Below, in pieces: positions 36,425 to 45,463 of a stretch of 64,000 nucleotides of DNA. The stretch covers positions 248,001-312,000 of the forward strand of contig NZ_FNEQ01000005.1 of assembly GCF_900100205.1 (NCBI RefSeq), written 5' to 3'. The DNA is from Duganella sp. OV510 (lineage in GTDB: Bacteria; Pseudomonadota; Gammaproteobacteria; Burkholderiales; Burkholderiaceae_D). Every line of letters starts with the position of its first letter. Position 1 is the first letter of the stretch. A model generated the notes under the pieces. That model was not told where the DNA came from. It made no database searches and worked only from the letters and a program-made list of their open reading frames with translations. The position numbers were made by a program, and so were the translations under genes.

Positions 36425-39178
36425 TTAAAACTTCATGCTGATGCCGGCGGCGTAGGTACGGCCCCAGGTTTCAAAGCCATACAGCGCATCGCTGCGGCCC
36501 AGGTTGGAGCGCATCACCGCATCGCCCAGGTTTTTGCCCTCGACGAACAGCGTGACATTCGGCGTGACATCCCACGAAGCCGACGCCGTGATCCAGGTCA
36601 GCGAGTCCACCTTGTTCGGGTAGCCGGCCAGCACATTGGTGCTTTGCGTGTAGTCGCCGGTGTAGTCGAACGAGATCGAGGCATTCACGCCGCTTTTCTC
36701 ATACAGGAAGCCGATCGACGACGCGGTAGGCGCCACACCTTCCAGCTGGCCGACGTAGACGCCGCCCTGGTAGGCCTTGGTCAGCGTCTTGGCGAATTTG
36801 GCGTTGAAACCGAAGCCGTTGTCGAACAGGTGCTGGATGCCGAACTCGAAGCCGCGCACGCGCGCCTTGTCGCCATTCACCGGATGGGTCACGGTGTACA
36901 GGTAGCCCGGCACGCCGATGTCCACGTGTTCGTCGGTCTGGTAGGTGACGAAATTCTTGATCTGCTTGGCGAAGATGGCGGCGGTGATGGCCGACTTCGG
37001 ACGGTAGTACCACTCCACCGACAGATCCTGCTGCACCGCTTCGGTCGGTTTCAGCTTGGCGTCGCCGACGATGTTGAGGATGTAGCTGCGGTCCAGCGTA
37101 TTGTCGGTGCGGGTCGGCGCCAGCTTGTCCAGCGATGGACGGGCCATGACCTTGGCCACCGCGCCGCGCACGACAAAGTCGTCACGCGCCCACCAGCTCA
37201 GATTCGCCGATGGCAGGAATTTGGTGTAGCGACCGTCTTCGGACACCGGCACCGCTTCACTGTAGGTGATATTCGGGCTGCTGGTCGGGATGTTCGGCGT
37301 CGGATCGTCGATCGCGACGATCTGGTCGATGGCAGTGCGCGAGGTGGTGCGGGTGCGCACCACGCGCGCGCCGACATTGCCGTTCCAGTTATCGCCGGAC
37401 AGTTCCAGCTGGCCGTACAGCGTATTGGTCTTTTCAGTCACCGCATACGAATCGGTCGGCACGAATACCGGCTGCGAGGCGCTGACGTCATACACGCCGC
37501 CATTCGGATTAGGCTGGCCGTCCAGCTTCTTCAGCGCCGCCAGGTAGGCCGGCACATCGAACTTGATGAAGCTGCCAGGGAAGCTGCCGCCAGCGTTGCG
37601 CATGTAGTTCGGCAGCGTCATCGGGCTGACCACGTTGGCGCCCAGCGAGGCAAAGGTGGTCGAGTACATATCGCAGTATTGGCAAGCGCCGCCGCTCTTC
37701 TCGTTGCCGATCGAATTGCGGTCCTTCTTGCGCGAGGTGGCGCTGGCGCCGAACTGCACGGCGTCGATATGCCAGGCGCCGCTCAGCGACAGGCGGCCAT
37801 CCAGCGAGGCGCCGTCAATGGTGTCCTTGATGTCGGTACCGGTCAGGCCGGCGAAGTGCACGCCGTAGTCCTTGTTGCCCAGGCGGCCGGCGGCCAGTTC
37901 GGTGGCCAGGTCGCGGCCATCTTCCAGCGTCACGCGGATGTCCGGCAGGGCGCCGTTGTTGGCCTTGTAGTAGCCGGTGTTGTGACCGGCGATACCGGCC
38001 ACCACGAAGGTGTCCTTGCCACCGGAATTACGTTCGGACGTCGAGCGGTACACATCGCCGGTCAGTTTCAGGTCGTTCGACGGACGCCATTCACCGCGCC
38101 AGCCGAGCTGCTTGGTATCGACCACACGGTCGGCTGTGACGTTGGACATTTCCGGCACCAGATCCGCAATCTTCATGCTGGTAATCAGGCCGTTCTTGAC
38201 CACCACATCGGACCAGCGGTCCGGCGCATGCTCGACGTAGTAGGACTGCTGGTAGCCGACCTGCGGCGAATCGAGTCGCGTGGCCAGCGCATCGGCGGTC
38301 ATCTTGAAGGTCGAAGACACCTTCCATTCAAAGGCGCCGGACAGCGCCGCGCGCTTCTTCTCTTCAAACACGGAACCGAAGGAAATGCAGCAGGGGGCCA
38401 GCAAGTTGCTTTCGCCGGCGCCGATCACGCCATCGCCGTTGACATCGAAGCTACCCGGCGAATCGGCATTGTAGGTCTGGTAGCCGAGCGAATCGGTGCG
38501 CACCTTGCGCTTGGACAGCACGGCGCCAACCAGCACGCCCATGGTGTTGTTATTGAAGGTGTTGCTGAACACGCCCGACAGCTTGCCGCCGTCCTTGCGC
38601 GACAAGTCGTTGTGGTCAGCCTCGAAACGCACCGACCCGTGACGGCCAGGATTATCCATCGGGCGCGCCGAACGCAGGTTGACGGAGCCGCCGATGCTGC
38701 CTTCCATTTGCGCCGCGTCGGCCGATTTCATCACGTCCGCGCCGCTGATGACTTCCGATGGCAGCACATCGAAAGCGAAGTCGCGGCCGTCGCCGTCGGT
38801 GGCCAGAATGCGCTTGTTCAGGGTGACGATGTTGTAGCCGGAGCCGAGGCCGCGCACATTGATGTACTGGCCTTCGCCGCCACGGGTACGGGATACTGAC
38901 ACGCCTGAAATGTGGGTCAGCGAATCGGCGACGTTATCGTCAGGGAAGCGGCCCAGTTCAGTAGCCGAGATCGAATCCTGGATCACATCCGCATTGCGCT
39001 TCAGTTCCAGCGACTTGGCCAGTGCGGCACGCGCGCCGGTCACCACCACTTTCGGCGCCTCGACTTCTTCCTGCACCTGCGGCTGGGCCTGGGCAAACGC
39101 CATGCCGCATACCGCCATTTCCACCGCCACCGCGATCAGGCTGCGACGCAGTCCCTTTTCCATTCTGCTACCACTCAT
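36425..39178 (-). CDS. TonB-dependent receptor, candidate amino-sugar/glycan importer
   Basis: The 917-residue receptor has a signal peptide (LIAVAVEMAVCGMAFAQA), then a TonB-box-like stretch (PKVVVTGAR) and a plug with DSISATELGRFPDDNVADSL, ISGVSVSRTRGGEGQ and VRGLGSGYNIVTLN. This is the long, carbohydrate-type receptor group of proteobacteria. The barrel ends in an aromatic residue (GISMKF), as needed for BAM recognition. GGGAG precedes ATG 39178. It is the first gene of the leftward aga operon and starts next to AgaR-like operator repeats. It would correspond to AgaO-type receptors for GalNAc-containing oligosaccharides; that substrate is inferred from context. Confidence 0.92.
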   Translation of the reverse strand: MSGSRMEKGLRRSLIAVAVEMAVCGMAFAQAQPQVQEEVEAPKVVVTGARAALAKSLELKRNADVIQDSISATELGRFPDDNVADSLTHISGVSVSRTRGGEGQYINVRGLGSGYNIVTLNKRILATDGDGRDFAFDVLPSEVISGADVMKSADAAQMEGSIGGSVNLRSARPMDNPGRHGSVRFEADHNDLSRKDGGKLSGVFSNTFNNNTMGVLVGAVLSKRKVRTDSLGYQTYNADSPGSFDVNGDGVIGAGESNLLAPCCISFGSVFEEKKRAALSGAFEWKVSSTFKMTADALATRLDSPQVGYQQSYYVEHAPDRWSDVVVKNGLITSMKIADLVPEMSNVTADRVVDTKQLGWRGEWRPSNDLKLTGDVYRSTSERNSGGKDTFVVAGIAGHNTGYYKANNGALPDIRVTLEDGRDLATELAAGRLGNKDYGVHFAGLTGTDIKDTIDGASLDGRLSLSGAWHIDAVQFGASATSRKKDRNSIGNEKSGGACQYCDMYSTTFASLGANVVSPMTLPNYMRNAGGSFPGSFIKFDVPAYLAALKKLDGQPNPNGGVYDVSASQPVFVPTDSYAVTEKTNTLYGQLELSGDNWNGNVGARVVRTRTTSRTAIDQIVAIDDPTPNIPTSSPNITYSEAVPVSEDGRYTKFLPSANLSWWARDDFVVRGAVAKVMARPSLDKLAPTRTDNTLDRSYILNIVGDAKLKPTEAVQQDLSVEWYYRPKSAITAAIFAKQIKNFVTYQTDEHVDIGVPGYLYTVTHPVNGDKARVRGFEFGIQHLFDNGFGFNAKFAKTLTKAYQGGVYVGQLEGVAPTASSIGFLYEKSGVNASISFDYTGDYTQSTNVLAGYPNKVDSLTWITASASWDVTPNVTLFVEGKNLGDAVMRSNLGRSDALYGFETWGRTYAAGISMKF

Positions 39179-39270
39179 GGCAAATCTCCCGTGTGTCCGT
39201 GTGTCGTATTGATTGTGTTATTTGCTTATGTTTAGGATAGTAATAAGCAAAGAATCAAAATACAAGTAGC

Positions 39271-39358
39271 TTTCGATTTATTTCGTTTCAATGTTGTTTT
39301 TACGTTTTCTTTCGTTTCAACACAAAACGTTTTTGCTTTTATTTCGAAAGAAAAATAT
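39271..39358. promoter_or_regulatory. AgaR-like operator repeats in the divergent intergenic region
   Basis: TTTCGTTTCAA occurs twice (39281-39291 and 39310-39320), preceded by TTTCGATTTA (39271-39280), and an inverted TTTCGAAA word is at 39342-39349. The known AgaR operators of enterobacteria are built from similar TTTCGTTTC repeats. The position between the receptor and agaR starts fits joint repression of both directions. Confidence 0.55.
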
Positions 39359-39429
39359 CTGTAAAGCTTGCTTTCACTCGTCCGGCGATCTGTTAAGCTG
39401 GCATTTTGACCACAACCACAGCACAAGCC

Positions 39430-40197
39430 ATGCGACTTACCAGTCAACGCCGCGCCGCGATTCTCCAGGCGCTCACCCAACACGGCTCGGTGCAAGTCAA
39501 CGCGCTCGTAAGCCAGTTAGGCGTTTCTGCGGTGACCATCCGTTCCGACCTTAGCGCCCTCGAATCCCAGGGGCTGGCGACACGCAGCCACGGCGGCGCC
39601 ACACTGGCGCGCACGCCGCCTCCCGAGCAAACCGTGCCGCAGAAGGACGCCATCAATCACGAACAGAAGGAACGCATCGGCGCCCGTGCGGCGCATCTGG
39701 TGCAGCCGGGCGATAACATCATCATCGACTCCGGCACCACCACCATTTCGCTGGCGCGCCATCTGCGCGAGGCGCAAGGCGTGACGGTGATGACCAACGG
39801 CCTGAATATCGCCTGGGAACTGGCCGACGCGCCGGGCGTGGACCTGATCCTGACCGGCGGCCTGCTGCGCAAGCAGTCGCTGTCGATCCAGGGGACGCAG
39901 GCGGAAGCCTGTTTGCAGGCCTACAGCTTCGACAAGCTGTTCCTCGGCGTCGACGGTTTCGACCTGCAGTTCGGCGTCACCACCCACCATGAGCCGGAGG
40001 CCAGCCTGAATCACAAGATGGTGGAACGGGCGAAGAAGATTATCGTGCTGGCCGACGCTTCCAAGTTCGGCCGCGTCAGCCTGCACCGCATCGTCCAGCT
40101 GGACCGCGTGGACACGGTGATTACCGACGGCGGCATCAGCCAGGAGTACCGCGACGGCCTGCTGGAAGCAGGCATCGAGCTGCTGGTTGCGGAGTAA
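39430..40197 (+). CDS. agaR: AgaR-like DeoR-family transcriptional regulator
   Basis: The 255-residue protein has the DeoR winged helix at residues 1-58 (SQRRAAILQALTQHGSVQVN, then VSAVTIRSDLSALESQGL and the RSHGGA turn). The sugar-phosphate-binding DeoRC domain follows (IIDSGTTTISLARHL, VMTNGLNIAWELAD, LTGGLLRKQSLSIQG, FLGVDGFD). AgaR represses GalNAc genes until a phosphorylated amino sugar binds. The ATG at 39430 gives the usual N-terminus; a TTG at 39406 would add eight residues. Neither has a strong ribosome site. It leads the rightward nagA-MFS set and faces the receptor gene. Confidence 0.9.
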   Translation: MRLTSQRRAAILQALTQHGSVQVNALVSQLGVSAVTIRSDLSALESQGLATRSHGGATLARTPPPEQTVPQKDAINHEQKERIGARAAHLVQPGDNIIIDSGTTTISLARHLREAQGVTVMTNGLNIAWELADAPGVDLILTGGLLRKQSLSIQGTQAEACLQAYSFDKLFLGVDGFDLQFGVTTHHEPEASLNHKMVERAKKIIVLADASKFGRVSLHRIVQLDRVDTVITDGGISQEYRDGLLEAGIELLVAE

Positions 40198-40201
40198 TGC
40201 T

Positions 40202-41299
40202 GTGCTGAGTGGACGTATCCTTACCCCGCAAGGCTGGATCAATGGCAGCATCAGCTTCGACCAGCGCATCCAGCACATCCGCGAAGACCATGGCGCCGAC
40301 TCCACGCTGACCATCCTGCCAGGCTTTATCGACCTGCATGTGCACGGCGCGGCTGGCGTCGACATCATGCAGGGCGGCGACGCTGGCGCCACTGTGGCGC
40401 GCGCGCATGCGAAGCACGGCACCACCGCCATGCTGGGCACCACGATGACCGCCACCGACAACTCCATACGCCGCGCCTTGCGCGGGCTGGCGCCGACCAT
40501 CGCGCAGCGTCCCACCGGTAGCGCGCGCATGCTGGGCGTGCACCTGGAGGGGCCGTTCCTCAGCATTCACCGCCTGGGCGCGCAGCCGGCCGACGCGGTA
40601 GTCATCGGCAGCATTGATCTGGTGCGCAGCTATCATGCGCTGGCGCCGGTGCGGGCGATCACGCTGGCCACCGAAGTCGATGGCCATCTGGCGCTGATTC
40701 CGCAGTTGAACGCGCTGGGCATCCGCGTGCAGATCGGCCATAGCAACGGCACGTATGAAGACGGCGTTGCGGCGTTACAGGCCGGCGCGGCCGGCTTCAC
40801 GCATCTGTACAACGGCATGACCGGGCTGAATCACTACAAGCCCGGCATCGTCGGCGCGGCGCTGGCACATGCGGAGTATGCCGAGATCATCCCCGATTTG
40901 CAGCACGTCGCGCCGGGTGCGATGCGTGCGGCCCTGCGTGCCATTCCGCGCCTGTATGGCGTAACCGACGCCACCTCGGCCACCGGCATGCCGGACGGCG
41001 AGTATGGCCTGGGCAGCCAGCGCGTGTACAAATGCCTGGGCTGCGTGCGGCTGGCGACCGGCTCACTGGCCGGCAGCGTGCTGACCATGGATCAAGCCTT
41101 GCGCAATTTCGTCGGCCTGGGGCTGGAGCTGGCCGATGCGTCCAACCGCCTGTCGCTGTACCCGGCCGACTATCTGGGCGAGTCTGAACGCGGTCGCCTG
41201 GCGCCGGGGGCATGGGCGGATATCGTGGTATTGAACGCAGAATTACAACCGGTGGCCGTCTTCGTTGAAGGTGAAGCCATCGACCTGACCACCAACTAG
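40202..41299 (+). CDS. nagA: N-acetylhexosamine-6-phosphate deacetylase (NagA/AgaA)
   Basis: The 365-residue enzyme removes acetate from N-acetylglucosamine- or N-acetylgalactosamine-6-phosphate. Family motifs are FIDLHVHGAAGVDIMQGG, VHLEGPFLS (metal glutamate), IGHSNGTYEDG, GFTHLYNGMTGLNH and the catalytic VTDATSATGMPDG. GTG 40202 is chosen because GGAG lies seven bases upstream, four bases after the agaR stop; the TTG at 40187 has no ribosome site and lies inside agaR. Context next to agaS and an AgaR-like regulator favours AgaA activity on GalNAc-6-phosphate, but sequence alone does not separate AgaA from NagA. Confidence 0.93.
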   Translation: MLSGRILTPQGWINGSISFDQRIQHIREDHGADSTLTILPGFIDLHVHGAAGVDIMQGGDAGATVARAHAKHGTTAMLGTTMTATDNSIRRALRGLAPTIAQRPTGSARMLGVHLEGPFLSIHRLGAQPADAVVIGSIDLVRSYHALAPVRAITLATEVDGHLALIPQLNALGIRVQIGHSNGTYEDGVAALQAGAAGFTHLYNGMTGLNHYKPGIVGAALAHAEYAEIIPDLQHVAPGAMRAALRAIPRLYGVTDATSATGMPDGEYGLGSQRVYKCLGCVRLATGSLAGSVLTMDQALRNFVGLGLELADASNRLSLYPADYLGESERGRLAPGAWADIVVLNAELQPVAVFVEGEAIDLTTN

Positions 41300-41310
41300 A
41301 CGGAGACTCG

Positions 41311-43194
41311 ATGCAAGCACGCGCCATGGCATATCTATTGTTTATTGCGGGGCTGGGTGGCCTGCTGTACGGGATCGACGTCGGCATCATCGCCGGCGCC
41401 CTGCCGTATCTGGAGTCCACCGCCTCGGTGGCGTGGCGTTTGAGTGCGCAGCAGTTGAGTTTTATCGTGGCGGCGGTGTTGCTGGGCTCTGTGTTGTCGT
41501 CGCTGTTTGCTGGCGCACTGGCCGACTGGATCGGCCGCCGCTGGGCGATGATGTTGGCTGGCGTGCTGTTCACGCTGAGTATTCCGCTGATTGCGCTGTC
41601 GGATGGCTATGTGCCGCTGTTGCTGGGGCGCTTGCTGCAAGGCGTCAGCGGCGGATTGATTGGCGTGATCGTGCCGCTGTATCTGGCCGAGTGCCTGCAT
41701 GCGCGCCAGCGTGGACGTGGTGCGGCGCTGTTCCAGCTGCTGCTGACGCTAGGCCTGGTGGCGGCGGCGCTGATTGGCTTGTTCCAGGCGCAGTCGGTGG
41801 AGACGGCGACGGTCGCCGCCCAGCAGTTGGGCGAGGCAGAGCGTGCGGCTGCGGTGTTTGCGGCCAAGGATCATGCCTGGCGCAGCATCTTCTGGTGGTG
41901 CCTGACGCCTGGCGTGGTGTTCACAGCGGGCTGCCTGATGCTGGCCGAGTCGCCGCGCTGGCTGGCGCAACGCGGCCGCATCGAAGACGCCCGCGCCGCG
42001 CTGCTGCGCACCCGCCCGGCCGATGAAGCCGAAGCCGAACTGCGCGACATCCAGCAAGCCCTCGCTCCCGCCACCGTTGACGCAGGCCGCGCAAGCCCAG
42101 TCGCGCACGGCGCGAGCGATGGCGCGGGCGCTGTGAACATGGGCGCCGTGAACGTGGCCCCAGGTGATAGCGTCGGCGCTGCGCGTGGAGCCGCCGCAGC
42201 GCGCACGGCGGCCGATCCCTTACTCAGCCGCCGCTATGTGCTGCCCTTCCTGCTGGCCTGCCTGATCCTGGCGCTGAACCAGGCCACCGGCATCAATTCG
42301 GTGCTGGCCTACGTGGTCAACATCCTCAATCAGGCCGGCCTGCCCGGCACCACCGCCAACGCTGGCGACGTGGTGCTGAAAGTGCTGAACGCGCTGATGA
42401 CCATCGTGGCCGTCATCCTGGTCGACCGCAAGGGCCGCAAGTTCCTGCTGATGCTGGGCACCGCCGGCATCGTCATCGCACTGGTCGCCGCAGGCCTGCT
42501 GTTCCGCAGCGCCGAAGCCGACCAGCGCGACGTGCGCCCCGCGCTGCAAGCACGCATCCAGTCCGACAGCCTGTCGCTGCAACTGGACGCCGCCACGCTG
42601 CAATCCTTCGGCGGCACCGACGGCAAGCCAGTCCAGCTGACAGTCGCCTACTCCTACGGCCCGTTCACCAACGTGCAAACCCGCCGCAGCGACGACGCCG
42701 CGCTGCCGGTACTGCACATGAGCCGTGAAGACACTGTGCAGCCGGACAGCGTGATCGGCGTATTCTTCCGCAAGCTGCATCTGAATCCCTTCGCCGATCC
42801 CGCCGCAGGCATGAACGCCCCGCTGCACATCGAGCGCGCTGACGTGGCGCCCGTGCCCTCCACTGCGCATGGCTGGAAAGTGGCGCTGACCATGTGCCTG
42901 TTCGTCGCCGGCTTCGCGGTCGGCCCAGGCGTGTGTGTATGGCTGGCGCTATCGGAGCTGATGCCAACCCGCATCCGCTCCAACGGCATGAGCATCGCGC
43001 TGCTGATCAACCAGTTCGTCTCGACCATGATCGCCGCCACCTTCCTGCCCACTGTTGGGCAGTACGGCTACGCGACCATGTTCTTCTGGTGGGCCGGCGC
43101 CACGCTGATCTACTTCCTGGCCGCCGCCTTCCTGCTGCCCGAGACCAAGGGCAAAACGCTGGAAGAAATCGAAGCGCACTTCGCCGGCCGCTAG
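41311..43194 (+). CDS. MFS sugar porter with enlarged loops
   Basis: The 627-residue protein shows twelve membrane segments and sugar-porter signatures: GLLYGIDVGIIAGALP, DWIGRRWAMM, RLLQGVSGGLIGVIVPLYLAE, PESPRW-like LAESPRWLAQRGR, NQATGINSVLAYVV, VDRKGRKFLL, and the end PETKGKTLEEIE. It is longer than the usual 460-480 residues. An alanine- and glycine-rich segment (about residues 255-305) enlarges the central cytoplasmic loop. A polar segment (about 405-510) lies between TM9 and TM10. GGAG precedes the ATG by five bases. Placed after nagA, it is the likely inner-membrane importer of the GalNAc locus (AgaP-like role). Confidence 0.9.
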   Translation: MQARAMAYLLFIAGLGGLLYGIDVGIIAGALPYLESTASVAWRLSAQQLSFIVAAVLLGSVLSSLFAGALADWIGRRWAMMLAGVLFTLSIPLIALSDGYVPLLLGRLLQGVSGGLIGVIVPLYLAECLHARQRGRGAALFQLLLTLGLVAAALIGLFQAQSVETATVAAQQLGEAERAAAVFAAKDHAWRSIFWWCLTPGVVFTAGCLMLAESPRWLAQRGRIEDARAALLRTRPADEAEAELRDIQQALAPATVDAGRASPVAHGASDGAGAVNMGAVNVAPGDSVGAARGAAAARTAADPLLSRRYVLPFLLACLILALNQATGINSVLAYVVNILNQAGLPGTTANAGDVVLKVLNALMTIVAVILVDRKGRKFLLMLGTAGIVIALVAAGLLFRSAEADQRDVRPALQARIQSDSLSLQLDAATLQSFGGTDGKPVQLTVAYSYGPFTNVQTRRSDDAALPVLHMSREDTVQPDSVIGVFFRKLHLNPFADPAAGMNAPLHIERADVAPVPSTAHGWKVALTMCLFVAGFAVGPGVCVWLALSELMPTRIRSNGMSIALLINQFVSTMIAATFLPTVGQYGYATMFFWWAGATLIYFLAAAFLLPETKGKTLEEIEAHFAGR

Positions 43195-43196
43195 GA

Positions 43197-43985
43197 TCAA
43201 GCCGGCGTGAGGCACGCCTCCAGGGTCAGTTCCAGCAATGGGAAATGGCCTGTCTCCACCTTGAAGAACGCCGCCTGTGGGAAGATCGCCTCCCACACGG
43301 CGCGATCCTGCCCGGCGTCGATCATCGGATCGTAAGCGCCAAACAGCACCGACACCGGGCCATCAAAAACACTGCGCACCGGCGAGTGGTCCAGCGCCGA
43401 GAAATCGTCCGACGTCGCCACCGACGTCGGACCATCGAAGGCGCCCGGCTGCTGGATCAGTTCCGCAAACGAACGCGCCGCCTCCGGCCCACCGTTCGGG
43501 CCGAAGTACAGCTCCGTCACATCCGGCAGCAGCGACAAGGCGCCAAACACATCCCAGAAACGCGGACGGCCCGGATCATCCTCATACATCGCCAACGCGG
43601 TGGCCAGCTTGCCGGCATGCTGGTGATCGGTATGCACGCGGAAGGCGCGGCGCGCCAGGCGCAACGCCGCCTGCTCCGGATTGAAGGTTGGCGCCAGCAG
43701 TACGATATCCTTGATCAGGGCCGGAACCTGTCGCGCCAGATACACAGCCAGATGCGCGCCGAAGGAACTGGCCATCACGGTCAGCGGCTGGCCGGCTTCG
43801 GCGGCCACGCGGCGGAATTCGGTCAGCGTGGCTTCCTGCAGGTCGAGATAGGGACGCGCCGCGCATGGCTTGGCCAGCGGCTGCTGCCACCAATGGACGT
43901 GCGTGGCGTCCGGATAGCGGGCGCGCTCGAACACCGGGCCGAGGCCGGGACCGCCGTGCAGATAAAAAACCGAAGGTGCTGCCAT
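43197..43985 (-). CDS. Alpha/beta-fold hydrolase
   Basis: The 262-residue cytoplasmic protein has the alpha/beta-hydrolase layout: an early HGGPGLG oxyanion loop, the nucleophile elbow ASSFGAHLA (serine in AxSxG rather than GxSxG), GAYDPMID as the acid strand, and ETGHFP with the histidine near the C-terminus. The substrate is unknown. It converges on the MFS porter gene after two bases and diverges from the M24 peptidase gene with 41 bases between starts. A small-molecule esterase or proline-iminopeptidase-like role would fit the fold. Confidence 0.82.
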   Translation of the reverse strand: MAAPSVFYLHGGPGLGPVFERARYPDATHVHWWQQPLAKPCAARPYLDLQEATLTEFRRVAAEAGQPLTVMASSFGAHLAVYLARQVPALIKDIVLLAPTFNPEQAALRLARRAFRVHTDHQHAGKLATALAMYEDDPGRPRFWDVFGALSLLPDVTELYFGPNGGPEAARSFAELIQQPGAFDGPTSVATSDDFSALDHSPVRSVFDGPVSVLFGAYDPMIDAGQDRAVWEAIFPQAAFFKVETGHFPLLELTLEACLTPA

Positions 43986-44026
43986 GTTCTCTCCTTTGCA
44001 AATGCAACGGGCATTATAATCGGTGC

Positions 44027-45331
44027 ATGAAAAAATTCCTTGCCGCCCTTGCCCTGCTCATCGCAGCAGGCGCCCAGGCCCAGGTGCTGTCTGTCCGCGA
44101 CCAGGCAACGGTCGTCAACGAGCTGCTGGCCGAACGCTTTGACACCATCCTGCCGGCTGCAATGCAGCAGACCGGCATCGATATGTGGATCGTGGTTTCG
44201 CGCGAATACAACGAAGACCCGGTCATCAAGACCATGCTGCCGGCGGAATGGCTCAATGCCCGCCGCCGCACCATCCTGGTCTTCCACCGCGACGCCAAAA
44301 CAGGCAAGGTGGAGCGCCTGGCCGTGGCGCGCTACAGCGTCGGCAAGAGCATCGCGGCGGCGTGGGACATGAAGAAATTCCCCAAGCAATGGGACGCGCT
44401 GGTCGACATCGTCAAGACCCGCAATCCAGCGAAAATCGGGCTGAACACCTCCAACCACTTCGGCCACGCGGACGGCATTGACCATACCGACTACAGCGAA
44501 CTGCTGGCCGCCCTGCCGGCGCAGCTGAAAAGCCGCGTAGTATCCGCCGAGCCGCTGGCGGTGCGCTGGCTGGAAACGCGCACCGCGCGCGAAATGCAGA
44601 TCTATCCGCAACTGGTCAATGCCACCCACAAGATCATCGAGGAAGGTTTCTCCGAGCGCATCATCACGCCCGGCATCACCACCACCGATGACGTGGTGTG
44701 GTGGTTCCGCCAGAAGATCCGCGACCTTGGCTATGACACCTGGTTCCATCCATCGGTGGAAATCCAGCGCCAGGACCAGGGACGCGCCAATCCGGACGTC
44801 ATCACCCAGGGCGACCTGCTACATGTCGACATCGGCATCACCTACCTGCGCCTGAACACCGACATCCAGCAGCACGCCTACGTGCTGAAGCCCGGCGAGA
44901 CTGCCGCACCAGCGGCGCTGAACCAGGCCTTCGCCAGCGCCAACCGCCTGCAGGACATCCTGACCGCCAACTTCAAGTCTGGCAGCAGCGGCAACGCGGT
45001 GCTGGCGGCATCGCTGCAACAAGCCAAAGCGGAAGGCATCCGTCCGACCATCTACACCCATCCGATCGGCTACCACGGCCATGCGGCCGGCCCGGCAATC
45101 GGCATGTGGGATGCGCAAGGCGGCGTGCCCGGCACGGGCGACGATCTGCTGCGTCCAAAGACCGCCTATTCCATCGAACTGAACGCCGCCAGCGAGATCC
45201 CAGGCTGGCGCGAGCCGGTGCGCATCATGCTGGAGGAGGATGCCTATTTTGATGAAAGTGGCGTGCGCTACATCGACGGCCGCCAGAAACAGCTGCTGCT
45301 CCTGCCACGACGCAGCCCATCCGTTGAATAG
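44027..45331 (+). CDS. Exported M24 family metallopeptidase (Xaa-Pro aminopeptidase-like)
   Basis: The 434-residue protein has a signal peptide (KKFLAALALLIAAGAQA) and a creatinase/aminopeptidase P fold. The two-metal ligands are all readable: VDIGITY aspartate, LNTDIQ aspartate, HPIGYHGHAAGP histidine, SIELNA glutamate and MLEEDAYF glutamate. It should remove N-terminal residues before proline in the periplasm, or hydrolyse a related amide. ATG 44027 begins the signal peptide; upstream in-frame codons extend into the divergent gene and are unlikely. A large hairpin follows the gene. Confidence 0.9.
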   Translation: MKKFLAALALLIAAGAQAQVLSVRDQATVVNELLAERFDTILPAAMQQTGIDMWIVVSREYNEDPVIKTMLPAEWLNARRRTILVFHRDAKTGKVERLAVARYSVGKSIAAAWDMKKFPKQWDALVDIVKTRNPAKIGLNTSNHFGHADGIDHTDYSELLAALPAQLKSRVVSAEPLAVRWLETRTAREMQIYPQLVNATHKIIEEGFSERIITPGITTTDDVVWWFRQKIRDLGYDTWFHPSVEIQRQDQGRANPDVITQGDLLHVDIGITYLRLNTDIQQHAYVLKPGETAAPAALNQAFASANRLQDILTANFKSGSSGNAVLAASLQQAKAEGIRPTIYTHPIGYHGHAAGPAIGMWDAQGGVPGTGDDLLRPKTAYSIELNAASEIPGWREPVRIMLEEDAYFDESGVRYIDGRQKQLLLLPRRSPSVE

Positions 45332-45392
45332 GGAAAACAAATAGTTCCAGCAAGCTCTGGAGTGCCGCAATGCGGCGACATTTGCGATGATA

Positions 45393-45427
45393 GCGGGGCG
45401 GACGTCAGGCCAAAACGTCCGCCCCGC
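45393..45427 (+). terminator. Long GC-rich hairpin after the M24 peptidase gene
   Basis: A perfect 13-base stem (GCGGGGCGGACGT with its complement) encloses a nine-base loop and is followed by GTCATTTT. It sits between the peptidase stop and the phasin start. A smaller GCCGC-AAT-GCGGC hairpin is at 45364-45376. Confidence 0.65.
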
Positions 45428-45463
45428 GTCATTTTGGCCCCCTACCCCAACAGGAGCACGCTC

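Noticed and set aside
36296..38899. A long plus-strand frame opposite the TonB receptor and EamA genes
   Set aside because: Same antisense-shadow pattern; the minus-strand genes have clear family motifs throughout.
43865..44026. A longer in-frame start for the M24 peptidase
   Set aside because: It would extend into the divergent hydrolase gene and hide the signal peptide that begins at 44027.
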